Assembly: GCA_018650845.1 (NCBI GenBank)
Contig: JABIFF010000003.1
Coordinates: forward strand, 1-64,000
Length of the DNA: 64,000 nucleotides
Source of the DNA: Chloroflexota bacterium
GTDB taxonomy: Bacteria > Chloroflexota > Dehalococcoidia > Lucifugimonadales > Lucifugimonadaceae
Reading direction: 5' to 3'
Notes under the pieces: generated by a model
Database searches by the model: none
Told to the model about the DNA's origin: nothing
The model's input: the letters and a program-made list of their open reading frames with translations, nothing else
Shown here: positions 43,479 through 52,141 of the stretch, piece after piece
Numbering within the stretch: the first letter of the stretch is position 1
Layout: each line of letters begins with the position of its first letter
Program-made: the position numbers and the translations under genes

Positions 43479-44909
43479 CTAGACGAATTGGTACTCACGG
43501 GTGGCGACGATGAGTTGGAGCAACGAGGCGATGGCTTCGTTTGAAGGACTGCTAGCATCGACGTTGTTAGAAGTGAACTCTTCAAGTCCGTTTCGAGTGT
43601 CATCAGCAACTTGCAAGTTACCTAGATTTTCTAGAGATGCACTAACGATTGATTTAGCAGTTGCAGAGCTACCGGCATCGACCCGGATACGATCGATCAG
43701 ATCAATAACGCCCTTTCGTGAAATATCTCCGATGATTCCACCGGCGAAATTCACTCGCATGACCATCGACCCTGTGGATATCCAATCGGCGCCGCCCATC
43801 CAGCCTTCGACGCTTGGCGGGGCGTAAATGTCTTGCCCCATAAAGCCGCTTGCAGCGATGTGATCGTAAACATCATGGGTTGGACCGTCGTAACCGCCGG
43901 AGAGTCGCAGTGTTCCTACCACGAGTTCAATCGGGCTTTTTACTCGTGCATTCCAACTTGCTTGCGATTTGAACGCATCAGACAGGAACAACGCTCGGAG
44001 CATGGCTTTGATGCTGTAGCCGGAATCGAAGTAAGCATCGGACATTACTTTGATCGCTTCAGGGTCCTTTGGCGGGAAGTGCGGCCACTGCGGAACCGGG
44101 AATTCGTCGGCTAGGAAGTAGTGATACAAGTGGCGAGCGATGAATCCAGCAGTTGCAGGATTCTTACAAATGAGATCGATGATGTCTTCGCCGTTAAAGT
44201 TTCCGGTTTCGCCCAAGAAGGTCTTTTCACCTTCGTCGTGGTCGTCCGGGTCGTACTTGAACTGCCAATTGATGTAGCCATACGGTCGCATCGTGTTGTT
44301 GCGCATTTTGAGCGCCATGTAGTCGGTATTTTCGACCGTCCAACCGGTGAAGGCTCGTGAGCACTCTTTAATATCTTCTTCGGTGTAATTTCCAACACCC
44401 ATCGAGAACAATTCGAGGATTTCACGACCGTAATTCTCGTTGATCTCGCCCTTGTGGTTGTCCTGGTTATCGAGCCACAGGATCATCGCCGGATCTTTAG
44501 AAAGCTTTAATAGGAGTTCGTCGAAACTGCCTAGACCGTACTTGCGAAACATGTCGAGCTGGGTCGACATAGCCTTGCCCTGAATGAGCTTGGTTTGGCC
44601 GGTAGCGAACACTCGATGCCAGAAAAGATTCACCTTCTCGACGAACGGTGCATCTGTGTTGACCATTTGGTAGAGCCAGTTGCCTGAGCTAGATGGTCGG
44701 GTGCGCAGATCGGACATATCGATGTGATATCGACGAATGATGTCCTGCGGCATAGACGTTGAATCTATGGCGTCGAGCAGTTGGTCGACTGCCTGCTCAT
44801 AATCAAGCTGCGCAAGATGGCTAAGCTCGGCTGAAGTGCCGCCGAAACCCGCTCGTCGCAGCAGGTGCGCAACAAGCAATTCGTCGGTACGTGATTCGGT
44901 CGTGGTCAT
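43479..44909 (-). CDS. DUF1800-family protein
   Basis: The 476-residue product shows typical DUF1800 segments: VAHLLRRAGFGGTSAELSHLAQLDYEQAVDQLLD, FVEKVNLFWHRVFATGQTKL, LLLKLSKDPAMILWLDNQDNHKGEINENYGREILELFSMGVGNYTEEDIKECSRAFTGW, LGETGNFNGEDIIDLICKNPATAGFIARHLYHYFLAD and PPSVEGWMGG. The family is of unknown function and is usually paired with DUF1501. It is the first gene of a three-gene operon, DUF1800-NHL-DUF1501. Confidence 0.92.
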   Translation of the reverse strand: MTTTESRTDELLVAHLLRRAGFGGTSAELSHLAQLDYEQAVDQLLDAIDSTSMPQDIIRRYHIDMSDLRTRPSSSGNWLYQMVNTDAPFVEKVNLFWHRVFATGQTKLIQGKAMSTQLDMFRKYGLGSFDELLLKLSKDPAMILWLDNQDNHKGEINENYGREILELFSMGVGNYTEEDIKECSRAFTGWTVENTDYMALKMRNNTMRPYGYINWQFKYDPDDHDEGEKTFLGETGNFNGEDIIDLICKNPATAGFIARHLYHYFLADEFPVPQWPHFPPKDPEAIKVMSDAYFDSGYSIKAMLRALFLSDAFKSQASWNARVKSPIELVVGTLRLSGGYDGPTHDVYDHIAASGFMGQDIYAPPSVEGWMGGADWISTGSMVMRVNFAGGIIGDISRKGVIDLIDRIRVDAGSSATAKSIVSASLENLGNLQVADDTRNGLEEFTSNNVDASSPSNEAIASLLQLIVATREYQFV

Positions 44910-45005
44910 TTAGGTGAATCCTCACTAAGTCTCGATGGGCGAGAGTTTAGCGGAAGATTTCACGTGCGCAAGTTGTGGCATCAGAACACAACATTCAGAC
45001 TAAAT

Positions 45006-45030
45006 GTCATTCTGAACTTGATTCAGAATC
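45006..45030 (+). repeat. Dispersed palindrome, family A copy 8
   Basis: GTCATTCTGAACTTGATTCA then GAATC. Inverted partner at 45109. Confidence 0.8.
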
Positions 45031-45108
45031 ACGTTCGTTCGAATGCATATGTCTTGAGAAGGTGTGTTCGAGACGGGCAGAACAGTACGTTTATGCCAGT
45101 TGATCACT

Positions 45109-45133
45109 GATTCTGAATCAAGTTCAGAATGAC
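45109..45133 (-). repeat. Dispersed palindrome, family A copy 9
   Basis: GATTCTGAATCAAGTTCAGA then ATGAC. Forms a 128-base inverted pair with the copy at 45006. Confidence 0.8.
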
Positions 45134-45184
45134 AAGGCTCAATGGCTTGCGAATTACTTAGCCGACTACTGATTATTGATTTGC

Positions 45185-46252
45185 CTACGCGTTGGCGAAC
45201 ACAGCAACTATTTCGTCGTTTGATTGGCGCAGGATGCTGGGGTTCACGTGGAGTAGCGGTACGGACCATTCACTATTGGGCCATGTGACTACGATTTTGT
45301 TCTTACGCAAGTTGGCGACAAACTGATTTGTGTCGATTACATCATCGAGTACCAGTTCGAAGATATTTGAGCCGTTTTCGAACGTTTTTATCGAAACGTT
45401 AGGCAGCTTATTAATCTCTTCAAATAGCGATGTTGCTTTTGCGAAAGACTCAGCGAATTTTTCTTCGAAACCTTCGAAACCGTCAAGCGAAAGTCCTGCT
45501 GCTAGGTATCCAAACGGTATTCCCCCTCCAAACATTCGCCTGTCGTTGAACATTCCTTCGATGAAATCTTTTGTACCCGCAAGAATGCCGCCAAACGGTG
45601 CGCCAAAGTACTTGTAGCTGGACACATAGACGCTATCGAAGAGACTTGTGTAGTCCTTGATACTAATTCCAGTGGCGGCCGACATCATGTAGAGCCTCGC
45701 ACCGTCCAGATGAACCGGGATGCCCTCGCTGCGGCAGAGATCGGTGACAGCTTTCATTTCGTCCCAAGGCATTATCTGGCCAGCCTGCCGACGAACTGGG
45801 GTTTCGATAGAAACTGCGCCTACGGGATTCAGTACTCGACCTGTTACTGAGACTTGCAGGAGTTCTTTGAGCTCGTCGACGGTGAAATAAGGCCTGTTGG
45901 GAGCGAGCGGAGTGGCATTGATGCCGCACAGCCTTGCCAGGGCGTCTCCTTCGTCCTGATAGATGTGGCTTTGCTCTTGGAGGGCTATGCGAGCGTTCAT
46001 GCCGCAATGCTTACGAAGTCCCAGAATGTTCGCCATCGTTCCGGTCGGCATCCAGATGGCAGCTTCTTTGCCAAGTTCGGCAGCCATGCGAGTTTCGAGC
46101 TCTTCTACAGTTCCGCCGAGTGAATATTTGTCAGGCTGAAGCTTTCCTTCAGCTAGCAACTGGTTCAGACGCTCGATAGTCGATTCAGGCGTGTGCGGTT
46201 CGCCGTCACCTGAAAACACGACTGCGGTTGGGTCGGCGGCGGGGTTAGTCAT
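45185..46252 (-). CDS. Threonine aldolase family PLP enzyme
   Basis: The 355-residue fold-type I PLP enzyme belongs to the beta-eliminating lyase/threonine aldolase family (FSGDGEPHTPESTIERL, AIWMPTGTMANILGLRKH, EQSHIYQDEGDALARLCG, IPVHLDGARLYMMSAATG). The PLP-lysine region is VSSYKYFGAPFGG; canonical aldolases have SKGLGAP, so specificity may differ. It should cleave L-threonine or related beta-hydroxy amino acids to glycine and an aldehyde. It overlaps the upstream TPR gene by 8 bases, indicating one operon. Confidence 0.85.
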   Translation of the reverse strand: MTNPAADPTAVVFSGDGEPHTPESTIERLNQLLAEGKLQPDKYSLGGTVEELETRMAAELGKEAAIWMPTGTMANILGLRKHCGMNARIALQEQSHIYQDEGDALARLCGINATPLAPNRPYFTVDELKELLQVSVTGRVLNPVGAVSIETPVRRQAGQIMPWDEMKAVTDLCRSEGIPVHLDGARLYMMSAATGISIKDYTSLFDSVYVSSYKYFGAPFGGILAGTKDFIEGMFNDRRMFGGGIPFGYLAAGLSLDGFEGFEEKFAESFAKATSLFEEINKLPNVSIKTFENGSNIFELVLDDVIDTNQFVANLRKNKIVVTWPNSEWSVPLLHVNPSILRQSNDEIVAVFANA

Positions 46253-46781
46253 TGGCTTCGTTTCTGGCAGCTTGGAGCATTGCGGTTAGTTGAGTTTCGT
46301 TTACGCCAAGGGTTTTGGCGTTGGCGGCATCGGTTTCTGATTCTTCGGTGTTTCCTAGCTCGGCGTTAATGACGGCTCGATTGGCGTGAGCTTCGCCCCA
46401 GTCGGGTTTTAGCCTGATGGCTTCTGAAAAATCTTTGAGAGCGCTTTCGTACTGATTCAGCTGATAGTGCGAGTTGCCTCGGTCAAGATAGGTATCGGGA
46501 TAGGAGGGATTTAGCCGAACTGCGGTGTCGTAGTCGACTATCGCTTTGTCGAATTCGCCGTTCATGGCGTAGGCATCGGCTCGGTAGTGGTGGAGTTTTG
46601 CCGATTGCGACGATCGTGAGATTGCTTCAGTGAAGTGTTTTATGGCTTTTTCGGGGTGGCCTTCATCGACTTCACGTACGCCGTTTTTGAAGATGTTTAA
46701 AGTGCGCTCGGGCGTAGTGAGTTTGCTCTGCCGGTAGCGAGTTTTGAGATTGGCTATGAGGTTTGAGAGCGGGTTTGGCAT
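46245..46781 (-). CDS. TPR-repeat protein
   Basis: The 178-residue product consists of four tetratricopeptide repeats at about 25-165 (EVDEGHPEKAIKHFTEAISRSSQSAKLHHYRADAYAMNGEFDKAIVDYDTAVRLNPSYPDTYLDRGNSHYQLNQYESALKDFSEAIRLKPDWGEAHANRAVINAELGNTEE). It is a helical protein-protein interaction scaffold, with no signal peptide and so probably cytoplasmic. It is the first gene of a pair with the threonine aldolase. Partner unknown. Confidence 0.92.
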   Translation of the reverse strand: MPNPLSNLIANLKTRYRQSKLTTPERTLNIFKNGVREVDEGHPEKAIKHFTEAISRSSQSAKLHHYRADAYAMNGEFDKAIVDYDTAVRLNPSYPDTYLDRGNSHYQLNQYESALKDFSEAIRLKPDWGEAHANRAVINAELGNTEESETDAANAKTLGVNETQLTAMLQAARNEAND

Positions 46782-46786
46782 AGGGG

Positions 46787-46829
46787 GGCGATCACGCGTC
46801 CCGAGCGGAAGCCGAGGGATCTGGTGGGG
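46787..46829 (-). repeat. Dispersed repeat, family F copy 3
   Basis: ACGCGTCCCGAGCGGAAGCC then GAGGGATCTGGTGGGG, inverted relative to the copy at 5118. Confidence 0.65.
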
Positions 46830-46985
46830 ATGAGTTCTGAATGGAACACATTATCAATATTGAGTTACTCGAGAGCTTTCTTGATCGATATTTGTTCGTT
46901 GTCGCTCTACCGTCGTAGGCTTCCAAGAAAGGTTTCACATCTCCGCCCCAGGTCTCTCCGCCTTGGTCGAGACGCGAGAAAACCC

Positions 46986-47468
46986 CTAGTTGTGCGTTGA
47001 ACCTTCGGGTTTGGGGTCTCGGGAGATCATTTCTAGCCAGTTGCCGTCGGGGTCTTGGAAGTAGATGGCATGGCGTGCCCACGGGTATTCGAGATCACGT
47101 TCGTAGGTTGGGCCGTAGGTTTCGATTCCTCGTGCTTCGAGCAGTTTTCGCCATTCAGGGACGCTGTCGACGACCATTGCGGCATGCGCGGAACCGGGTC
47201 GGTTGCGATCGTGCTGATCAGATCGTTTTTCGCCACGGGGTCGCATGTATTCGATGAGTTCAATCGAATGCCCATCCCCAACTCCAACGTATGCCTGGCG
47301 CATTTTTACGTTCTCGTAGCCAACAACTTCGGATATCCAGGGAGTTTCGGATATTGCCGGATCCCGCTCGATCTTGAATCCTAGGAAATCGACGTAGAAC
47401 TCGAGAGCTTTGTCGAGGTTTTCGACGATGAATCCGGTGTGGTAGATGGTTTGGATTTGAGGAGCCAA
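46986..47468 (-). CDS. Glyoxalase/VOC-family protein
   Basis: The track ORF runs to 47540 (GTG overlapping the previous stop as TAGTG). An AAGGA placed 8 bases before TTG 47468 favours a shorter 160-residue protein beginning LAPQIQTIYHTGFIVENLDKALEFYVDFLGF. VOC motifs are clear: the paired beta-alpha-beta-beta-beta units, metal-ligand candidates His in YHTGF, Glu in SIELIEYM, His in SAHAAMVV and Glu in NWLEMISRD. These enzymes use a divalent metal for isomerase, lyase or dioxygenase reactions. It lies after an alpha/beta hydrolase and an amidohydrolase, hinting at a small catabolic operon. Confidence 0.85.
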   Translation of the reverse strand: MAPQIQTIYHTGFIVENLDKALEFYVDFLGFKIERDPAISETPWISEVVGYENVKMRQAYVGVGDGHSIELIEYMRPRGEKRSDQHDRNRPGSAHAAMVVDSVPEWRKLLEARGIETYGPTYERDLEYPWARHAIYFQDPDGNWLEMISRDPKPEGSTHN

Positions 47469-47539
47469 CGGCACTTTCCTTCTTGATCCTGCGGTAATTT
47501 GTGGATTGGCTGAATGGTCAGCTAACGATACTGATTTCA

Positions 47540-48394
47540 CTAGATAAGCGAATTTAGGATTTCTCTCGCTCTTGTGAACATGATGAAGTGCCCTTCATCC
47601 TCGTAGAAGATGGCTTTGGCACCGGGAATGGCGTCTCGGTAGTACTCGCCCATCTGTATTGGCACGTTTTTATCAGCGGTGCCGTAGAAAAGCGAGACTG
47701 GTATTTGAATCTCAGAACAATCGAATCCCCATTTATTCATGAATACTCGAGCATCCCAGTAAGCTCCTTTTGAACCGTTTTTCGTCATCTCGCCAAGACC
47801 TTCGAAGAATCCTTCAAAACGCGGTGAATCTAGCAGGGCCAATTCAGCATCGGGCAACTGCGACCCAACCATCTTTCTGCTGAACCCCGGGCTTTTTATC
47901 ATCTTTGACATCAGTGCCACATACGGCCGAAGTAGCTGTGGTGCGAATCCGCCGACCCAGAGAATGAATCGCACCATCGACATCATGCCTTTGGTTGCGC
48001 CTTTGAAAGAAAGAGGCGAGATTCCTGCAACGATGGAGGCCGAGGTAATCCTGTCACCAAGTTCTTTTGCACAAGCAGCGACGAATGGTCCGCCAAACGA
48101 GTGTCCACAGACAGCAAACCGTTCGAACCCTAGTTCATCTGCCAGTTCGGCGATATCACGAGTCCAGCCAAGGAGCGTACGACCACGCTGAAAGTCGGAT
48201 GCACCACAGCCAGGCCTATCGACAGAAATCACGCGCACGCCTAGTTCTGTTGCGATTTCGCTATTCGGTGCGAAATCAAGTCGTGATCCTAACCAACCAT
48301 GAAAAAAAAAGACTGGCTTCCCATCTGGATCACCGTACTCTTGAAATCCGATTTGCCTTCCTTCGGAAAGTTGAACGTAGCTTGCTTGTGTCAT
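47540..48394 (-). CDS. Alpha/beta hydrolase
   Basis: The 284-residue product has FFFHGWLGSRLDF (oxyanion loop), the nucleophile elbow VCGHSFGGPFV, the acid in FYGTADKNVPIQMG and the His in EDEGHFIMF. This is the classic alpha/beta hydrolase catalytic set. The absence of a signal suggests a cytoplasmic enzyme; esters, lactones or C-C bonded diketones are possible substrates. It lies 10 bases after the amidohydrolase gene and directly precedes the VOC gene. Confidence 0.9.
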   Translation of the reverse strand: MTQASYVQLSEGRQIGFQEYGDPDGKPVFFFHGWLGSRLDFAPNSEIATELGVRVISVDRPGCGASDFQRGRTLLGWTRDIAELADELGFERFAVCGHSFGGPFVAACAKELGDRITSASIVAGISPLSFKGATKGMMSMVRFILWVGGFAPQLLRPYVALMSKMIKSPGFSRKMVGSQLPDAELALLDSPRFEGFFEGLGEMTKNGSKGAYWDARVFMNKWGFDCSEIQIPVSLFYGTADKNVPIQMGEYYRDAIPGAKAIFYEDEGHFIMFTRAREILNSLI

Positions 48395-48404
48395 GTTGTT
48401 CGAT

Positions 48405-49310
48405 CTAGATACGGTAGTACTTTTCAGCGTTGGTTCTGAAGAGTTTGGCTCGTTCTTCTTCAGTGAAATCCGAAGTGATTTCGTCGTAGGCGTTCCAGAC
48501 GGTTGCGTAGTCGCTAAATAGGCTGTCGACAGGGAAGTTTGAAGCGAACATGCAGCGGTCGACGCCGAGAATGTCGATCATATCGAGTACAAACGGTGCG
48601 ATCGACTCGGTGGTCCAGTTTTGATCGAGCATGCCTAGTGCGGAAATTTTTCCAGAGATGTTCTGGGCGGTTCCTAGTGCTTCGAGTCCTTTTCGCCATT
48701 CACGTAGATCGCCGGGCGTGCGGCCGATCGGCATTGCGGCGTGACCGAGCACGATTTGCACTTCGGGAATATTGTTGGCGAGTTTGGCTGCTTGCTGCAG
48801 TTGCCACGGCCAGATTTGAACTTCAAACGATCCGTTGAATTTTTCAAGTAGCTTGAACCCGGAGAGCCATTGAGGATCGCTCATAAGGTTTCCAGCTTCG
48901 GCAAAGCGGAAATTCGGCTTATCGTCGGACCAGTTGAGCATGTGGCGGATACCGCGCCAGTTGGCGTGTTCGGCATGCCTTGCCAGCGTTGCTTCTACGT
49001 TGGGATCGGAGAGATTTGCGTAGGCGATGATGGCATTTGGCATGCCTTTTGAGTTTGGATCATCGGCAACCGACTGCAGCCACGCGGTTTCGCCGACGGG
49101 ATCGGCGTTGTGGTCCCATTCAGCCTGAACGTGAACAGATTTCACCAGCGGAATGTCTTTTGCGCCTTCGTGAAGATCGCCAATTAGCCACGATTTTCGT
49201 ATTGCCGAGTAGTCGCCAACGAAGTGGTCGATGGGTTCCATGAGCCATGGGTAGGGATTGTTTTCGAGGTCCCACAGGTGGTGGTGAGTATCGATAAATG
49301 GCGGTAGCAA
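48405..49310 (-). CDS. Amidohydrolase-2 family metal-dependent hydrolase
   Basis: The 301-residue TIM-barrel protein begins MLPPFIDTHHHLWDLENNPYPWL, with the DTHxH metal motif. It continues with VKSVHVQAEWDH, GIRHMLNW, VQIVLGHAAMP and the catalytic Asp region VDRCMFASNFPVDSLFSDY. This is the COG3618 layout of sugar-lactonases such as L-rhamnono- or L-fucono-lactonase. The FASNFPVD segment replaces the usual GSDWPV. It is the first gene of the hydrolase-hydrolase-VOC operon. Confidence 0.9.
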   Translation of the reverse strand: MLPPFIDTHHHLWDLENNPYPWLMEPIDHFVGDYSAIRKSWLIGDLHEGAKDIPLVKSVHVQAEWDHNADPVGETAWLQSVADDPNSKGMPNAIIAYANLSDPNVEATLARHAEHANWRGIRHMLNWSDDKPNFRFAEAGNLMSDPQWLSGFKLLEKFNGSFEVQIWPWQLQQAAKLANNIPEVQIVLGHAAMPIGRTPGDLREWRKGLEALGTAQNISGKISALGMLDQNWTTESIAPFVLDMIDILGVDRCMFASNFPVDSLFSDYATVWNAYDEITSDFTEEERAKLFRTNAEKYYRI

Positions 49311-49450
49311 CGTGTTGCGCTTTCTGAGAGATCGATTGTGGTTGGCTGAATCGCTAGTGCGTTCTTCGGTTGGTTCTTACTTGCGGCACAGTTTAGACAG
49401 TTGTGAGATATCTTGTTGGTCTGGCTACGTCAGTTATCGAAGGGCTTGAA

Positions 49451-50038
49451 TTGAAAATCTCGGTGTACATTGCGACCAGCTTGGACGGGTTTATTGCTCG
49501 TTCAAACGGGAATTTGGATTGGCTTGCGGGCAGTTCGAGTGATGTGGCTGAGACGCCAGTTTCAAATACGTCTGATTCTTCATCGTCCGGCGCACCAGAA
49601 GATTACGGTTTTTGGGAGTTTTTCAACTCGATCGACACGATGGTGATGGGTCGTGGGACGTTTGAATTCGTGGCAAGCACCGGACAGTGGGTTTACGAAG
49701 GCAAGCGGGTGATTGTGCTGAGTTCGACCATGAGTTCGCACGACGTTCCGTCGAACTTGGTTGGCAAGGTTGAAATTTTGTCGATGGAGCCTGCTGATCT
49801 AGCGGAGAAACTAGCCGATGAGGGTGCGGAGCACGTTTACGTCGATGGTGGGATTACGATTCAGCGGTTTCTGCATGCAGGGCTGATCGATGAGCTAACT
49901 CTCACCCGTGCTCCAGTGCTACTCGGCACAGGAATTCCGCTGTTTGGCGAATTGGACGCTGACGTCCATCTGCGGCATGTCGAAACGAAGAGCTTCGAAA
50001 GCGGCTTCCTGCAGTCGACTTACGTAGTCGAGCGGTAG
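49451..50038 (+). CDS. Dihydrofolate reductase/RibD C-terminal-like reductase
   Basis: TTG 49451 behind GAAGGG is the likely start (the track ORF begins 48 bases upstream), giving 195 residues. The fold is seen in ISVYIATSLDGFIARSNGNLDWLAG, FNSIDTMVMGRGTFEFV, YEGKRVIVLSSTM, HVYVDGGITIQRFLHAGLIDELTLTRAPVLLGTGIPLFGEL. This is the RibD C-terminal/YyaP type, an NADPH-dependent reductase family related to DHFR. Substrate unknown. A Ser-rich insertion (SNTSDSSSSGAPED) follows the first helix. Confidence 0.9.
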   Translation: MKISVYIATSLDGFIARSNGNLDWLAGSSSDVAETPVSNTSDSSSSGAPEDYGFWEFFNSIDTMVMGRGTFEFVASTGQWVYEGKRVIVLSSTMSSHDVPSNLVGKVEILSMEPADLAEKLADEGAEHVYVDGGITIQRFLHAGLIDELTLTRAPVLLGTGIPLFGELDADVHLRHVETKSFESGFLQSTYVVER

Positions 50039-50052
50039 TTGGGCGCTCGAAC

Positions 50053-50862
50053 TCAGCGTGCTACAGCTAAGCCACGTTCAGGTTTGAAGTCGTGGTAGTG
50101 CCGAACATGGACCATCTGGCTGTGCCGAAGCCCCGTATCGTCGGTGATGTCGACTGATCGAAACTCATCGTAAATGTCCCACTGAGAGTCTAGAACGGTA
50201 GTCACTACCCAGTAGGTTTCTTGATCGACCAACACAGTCATGGTACGAGTTTGCAATACGTAATCGCCGTTCCAGTTCTGTTCGATCTGCTGTGTCGCTG
50301 CTAGTCGAAAGACATTCCGACCACTAGCGGTTACTTCATTCGCGGATATGAGTTCGAGACCGTCCTGATCGAGGTAGTAAGCAGGTTCCGAGTTACTTGA
50401 ATCCTCGCTTATGTTGTTTGGCCAAGAAATCGATGAATTGCTGCGCGCTTCATAACCAAATGGTGATATCTCAGAATTGTCACCGTATCGAGAGACGGTA
50501 GCTCCACAACCTTTATATGACCTAGGCCCAACCATCAATGTTCGAGCTCGAGCGATGATCTTATGAACGGAGGTTCTTGCGTGAGTACCTGATTCACTTG
50601 CTGCCACATCAGTCTCTAGCTGACCGGTGTCCGAAGCCTTTGGAGCGACAGTGCCATCTTCAGGAAATAACCCGTGAAACCCCGACGAACAATCGGTGAG
50701 AGTGAGGGCATTCACCACTGGAATTCCGGATTCTGCGAATGCTGCACTTTCGCCGTCGCGTGGTCCTATTGCTTCAGGCGCGCTACAAGCTGCGAGAGCG
50801 ACGATGAAAATCGCTGCAAACACTAGCAGTTTTGATACTCGGTTAGCTTTGCGCATAACCAA
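50053..50862 (-). CDS. Predicted lipoprotein of unknown function
   Basis: The 269-residue product has a lipoprotein signal (SKLLVFAAIFIVALAAC). The mature part includes two Cys (TLTDCSSGFHG and YKGCGATVSRYG) and a C-terminal beta-rich region: YYLDQDGLELISANEVTASGRNVFRLAATQQIEQNWNGDYVLQTRTMTVLVDQETYWVVTTVLDSQWDIYDEFRSVDI. That region resembles outer-surface lipoprotein-sorting or LolA-like strands. No family is firmly recognised. ATG 50856 is an alternative start. Confidence 0.75.
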   Translation of the reverse strand: MVMRKANRVSKLLVFAAIFIVALAACSAPEAIGPRDGESAAFAESGIPVVNALTLTDCSSGFHGLFPEDGTVAPKASDTGQLETDVAASESGTHARTSVHKIIARARTLMVGPRSYKGCGATVSRYGDNSEISPFGYEARSNSSISWPNNISEDSSNSEPAYYLDQDGLELISANEVTASGRNVFRLAATQQIEQNWNGDYVLQTRTMTVLVDQETYWVVTTVLDSQWDIYDEFRSVDITDDTGLRHSQMVHVRHYHDFKPERGLAVAR

Positions 50863-51159
50863 AGTATTCCACTAAGGCATAACCAATCGCATGTGGGACA
50901 ACCGGCGTCACAGCGGCATATAGCCAGAGCTGAACTAGAACGGTAGAACTAGGAGCTGTTGCTGAGCTTGGTATGTGACTGCCATCAAAGTCAGAATTAC
51001 CAGAATTCCGAATATTGCCGACATGGTTCTGAGCATATACATCCCTCCAGACTTTCATATCGGAGAGATGCAGGGCATCAGTGATTGCACGGGGGTGAGT
51101 TTCGGGAATTGCCGGTGTTGAGTAGGGGTTGGACGTCGAATTGTTCAGGTAGAACGTTT

Positions 51160-51210
51160 GATCCTGAACTCGTTCGACGTAGCTCAGGGCAGGCTTGAAT
51201 TCAGGATGAC
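51160..51210 (-). repeat. Nested repeat: family B-like segment inside a family A palindrome
   Basis: GATCCTGAACT (51160-51170) and TTGAATTCAGGATGAC (51195-51210) are the two halves of a family A unit. They are separated by CGTTCGACGTAGCTCAGGGC, which resembles family B. Confidence 0.55.
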
Positions 51211-51258
51211 ATTCGAACGAGGTCGTTCAGGTCGAGTCTTGGGTGAGGAAGACGGTAT

Positions 51259-51280
51259 CTCCCTCACCCCAACCCTCTTC
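51259..51280 (-). repeat. Dispersed repeat, family E copy 2 (partial)
   Basis: CTCCCTCACCCCAACCCTCT matches the inverted second half of the copy at 11383. Confidence 0.55.
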
Positions 51281-51367
51281 GCTTTCACCGGGCGTCATCG
51301 GATGACTTGGGTGCGTCGCCCGCCCCCCCCCTCTCGCAACGTAGGCTTTCGAGCGACTACCTACGTA

Positions 51368-52117
51368 CTACGGCGCTCTAAACATGTAGATCGCCCAGCC
51401 TACGGTGTCTCTTCCGTGTTTTAGGTAGGTGTCGTGTTCGCCACGTTGCTTTTCGAGTATTTCGATGGCGTCGGGGTCATCAGGATTCTCTTCAGCAAAG
51501 AGTTCAGCGGCTCTTAGGCGCAGGCCTTCGTAGCGATCCCAGTCGTTGTGATCGCTGGCAATTGCGTAGAGAAGTTTTAAGCCCGCGTTTTGGGCTATTT
51601 CTACGTTTTCCGCGTGAGTGACCATGCTGGGGGCGAAATCAGGTTCTGCCTCAATGTAACCGGGTTCAGGCTCTTTGAGCTTGTACGGTTCGCCGAGAAC
51701 CATTAACCCGCCGGGCTTCACTAGTTTCTTCAGTGCTTCGATCGTTCCAAGATGGCCGCCCCAAACCCAACTTGCACCGAGGCACATCGCTAGGTCGAAC
51801 GAACTCGGTTCGAAATCCTGTTTTGCACCGTCGCCTTCGATGAATTCGACTTTGTTTTGCAAGCCTCGTTCGGCTGCTCGTTTAGTCGATGCTTCAACTT
51901 CGTAGGGTGAGATATCGATGCCAACGCCGGTTGCGTCGTACTTTTCGATAATTCTGAGTAGCTGTTCGCCTTTTCCTGACGCGATATCAAGGACGCGGGC
52001 GTTGGGCGTGTTTTTCAGGGGCAAAAGGCTGATGAATTCATCGGTCTTCGCTTCTGAAGTGGGGTTCATTACCAGGTGGTCGGCATGAGTTACGCCGTAA
52101 TACTTCCAAATGTTCAT
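51368..52117 (-). CDS. Class I SAM-dependent methyltransferase
   Basis: ATG 52117 (MNIWKYYGVTHADH) is preferred over 52141, giving 249 residues. Motifs: RVLDIASGKGEQLLRII (motif I), GVGIDISPYEVEAS (acidic beta-2), VEFIEGDGAKQDFEPSSFDLAMCLGASWVWGG, LVKPGGLMVLGEPY. The C-terminal part (EENPDDPDAIEILEKQRGEHDTYLKHGRDTVGWAIYMFRAP) resembles small-molecule methyltransferases. The start MNIWKYYGVTHADHLVMNP with H..H is shared by a family of unknown substrate. The gene is single and flanked by repeats. Confidence 0.88.
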   Translation of the reverse strand: MNIWKYYGVTHADHLVMNPTSEAKTDEFISLLPLKNTPNARVLDIASGKGEQLLRIIEKYDATGVGIDISPYEVEASTKRAAERGLQNKVEFIEGDGAKQDFEPSSFDLAMCLGASWVWGGHLGTIEALKKLVKPGGLMVLGEPYKLKEPEPGYIEAEPDFAPSMVTHAENVEIAQNAGLKLLYAIASDHNDWDRYEGLRLRAAELFAEENPDDPDAIEILEKQRGEHDTYLKHGRDTVGWAIYMFRAP

Positions 52118-52141
52118 TGTCTTGATGATGCCTTGCGGCAT

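Larger units (their letters stand above)
50863..51367. other. 505-base intergenic stretch
   Basis: No gene is convincing; the 71-residue minus ORF at 50843-51058 looks fortuitous. The distal half has a family A palindrome split by a family B-like segment (51160-51210) and a family E remnant (51259-51280). Confidence 0.55.

Noticed and set aside
46792-47082. 96-residue minus ORF overlapping the VOC gene end
   Set aside because: Arg/Pro-rich shadow sequence partly made of a family F repeat.
50843-51058. 71-residue minus ORF upstream of a lipoprotein gene
   Set aside because: No ribosome site, no family resemblance, overlaps the lipoprotein start in another frame, and composition is not gene-like.
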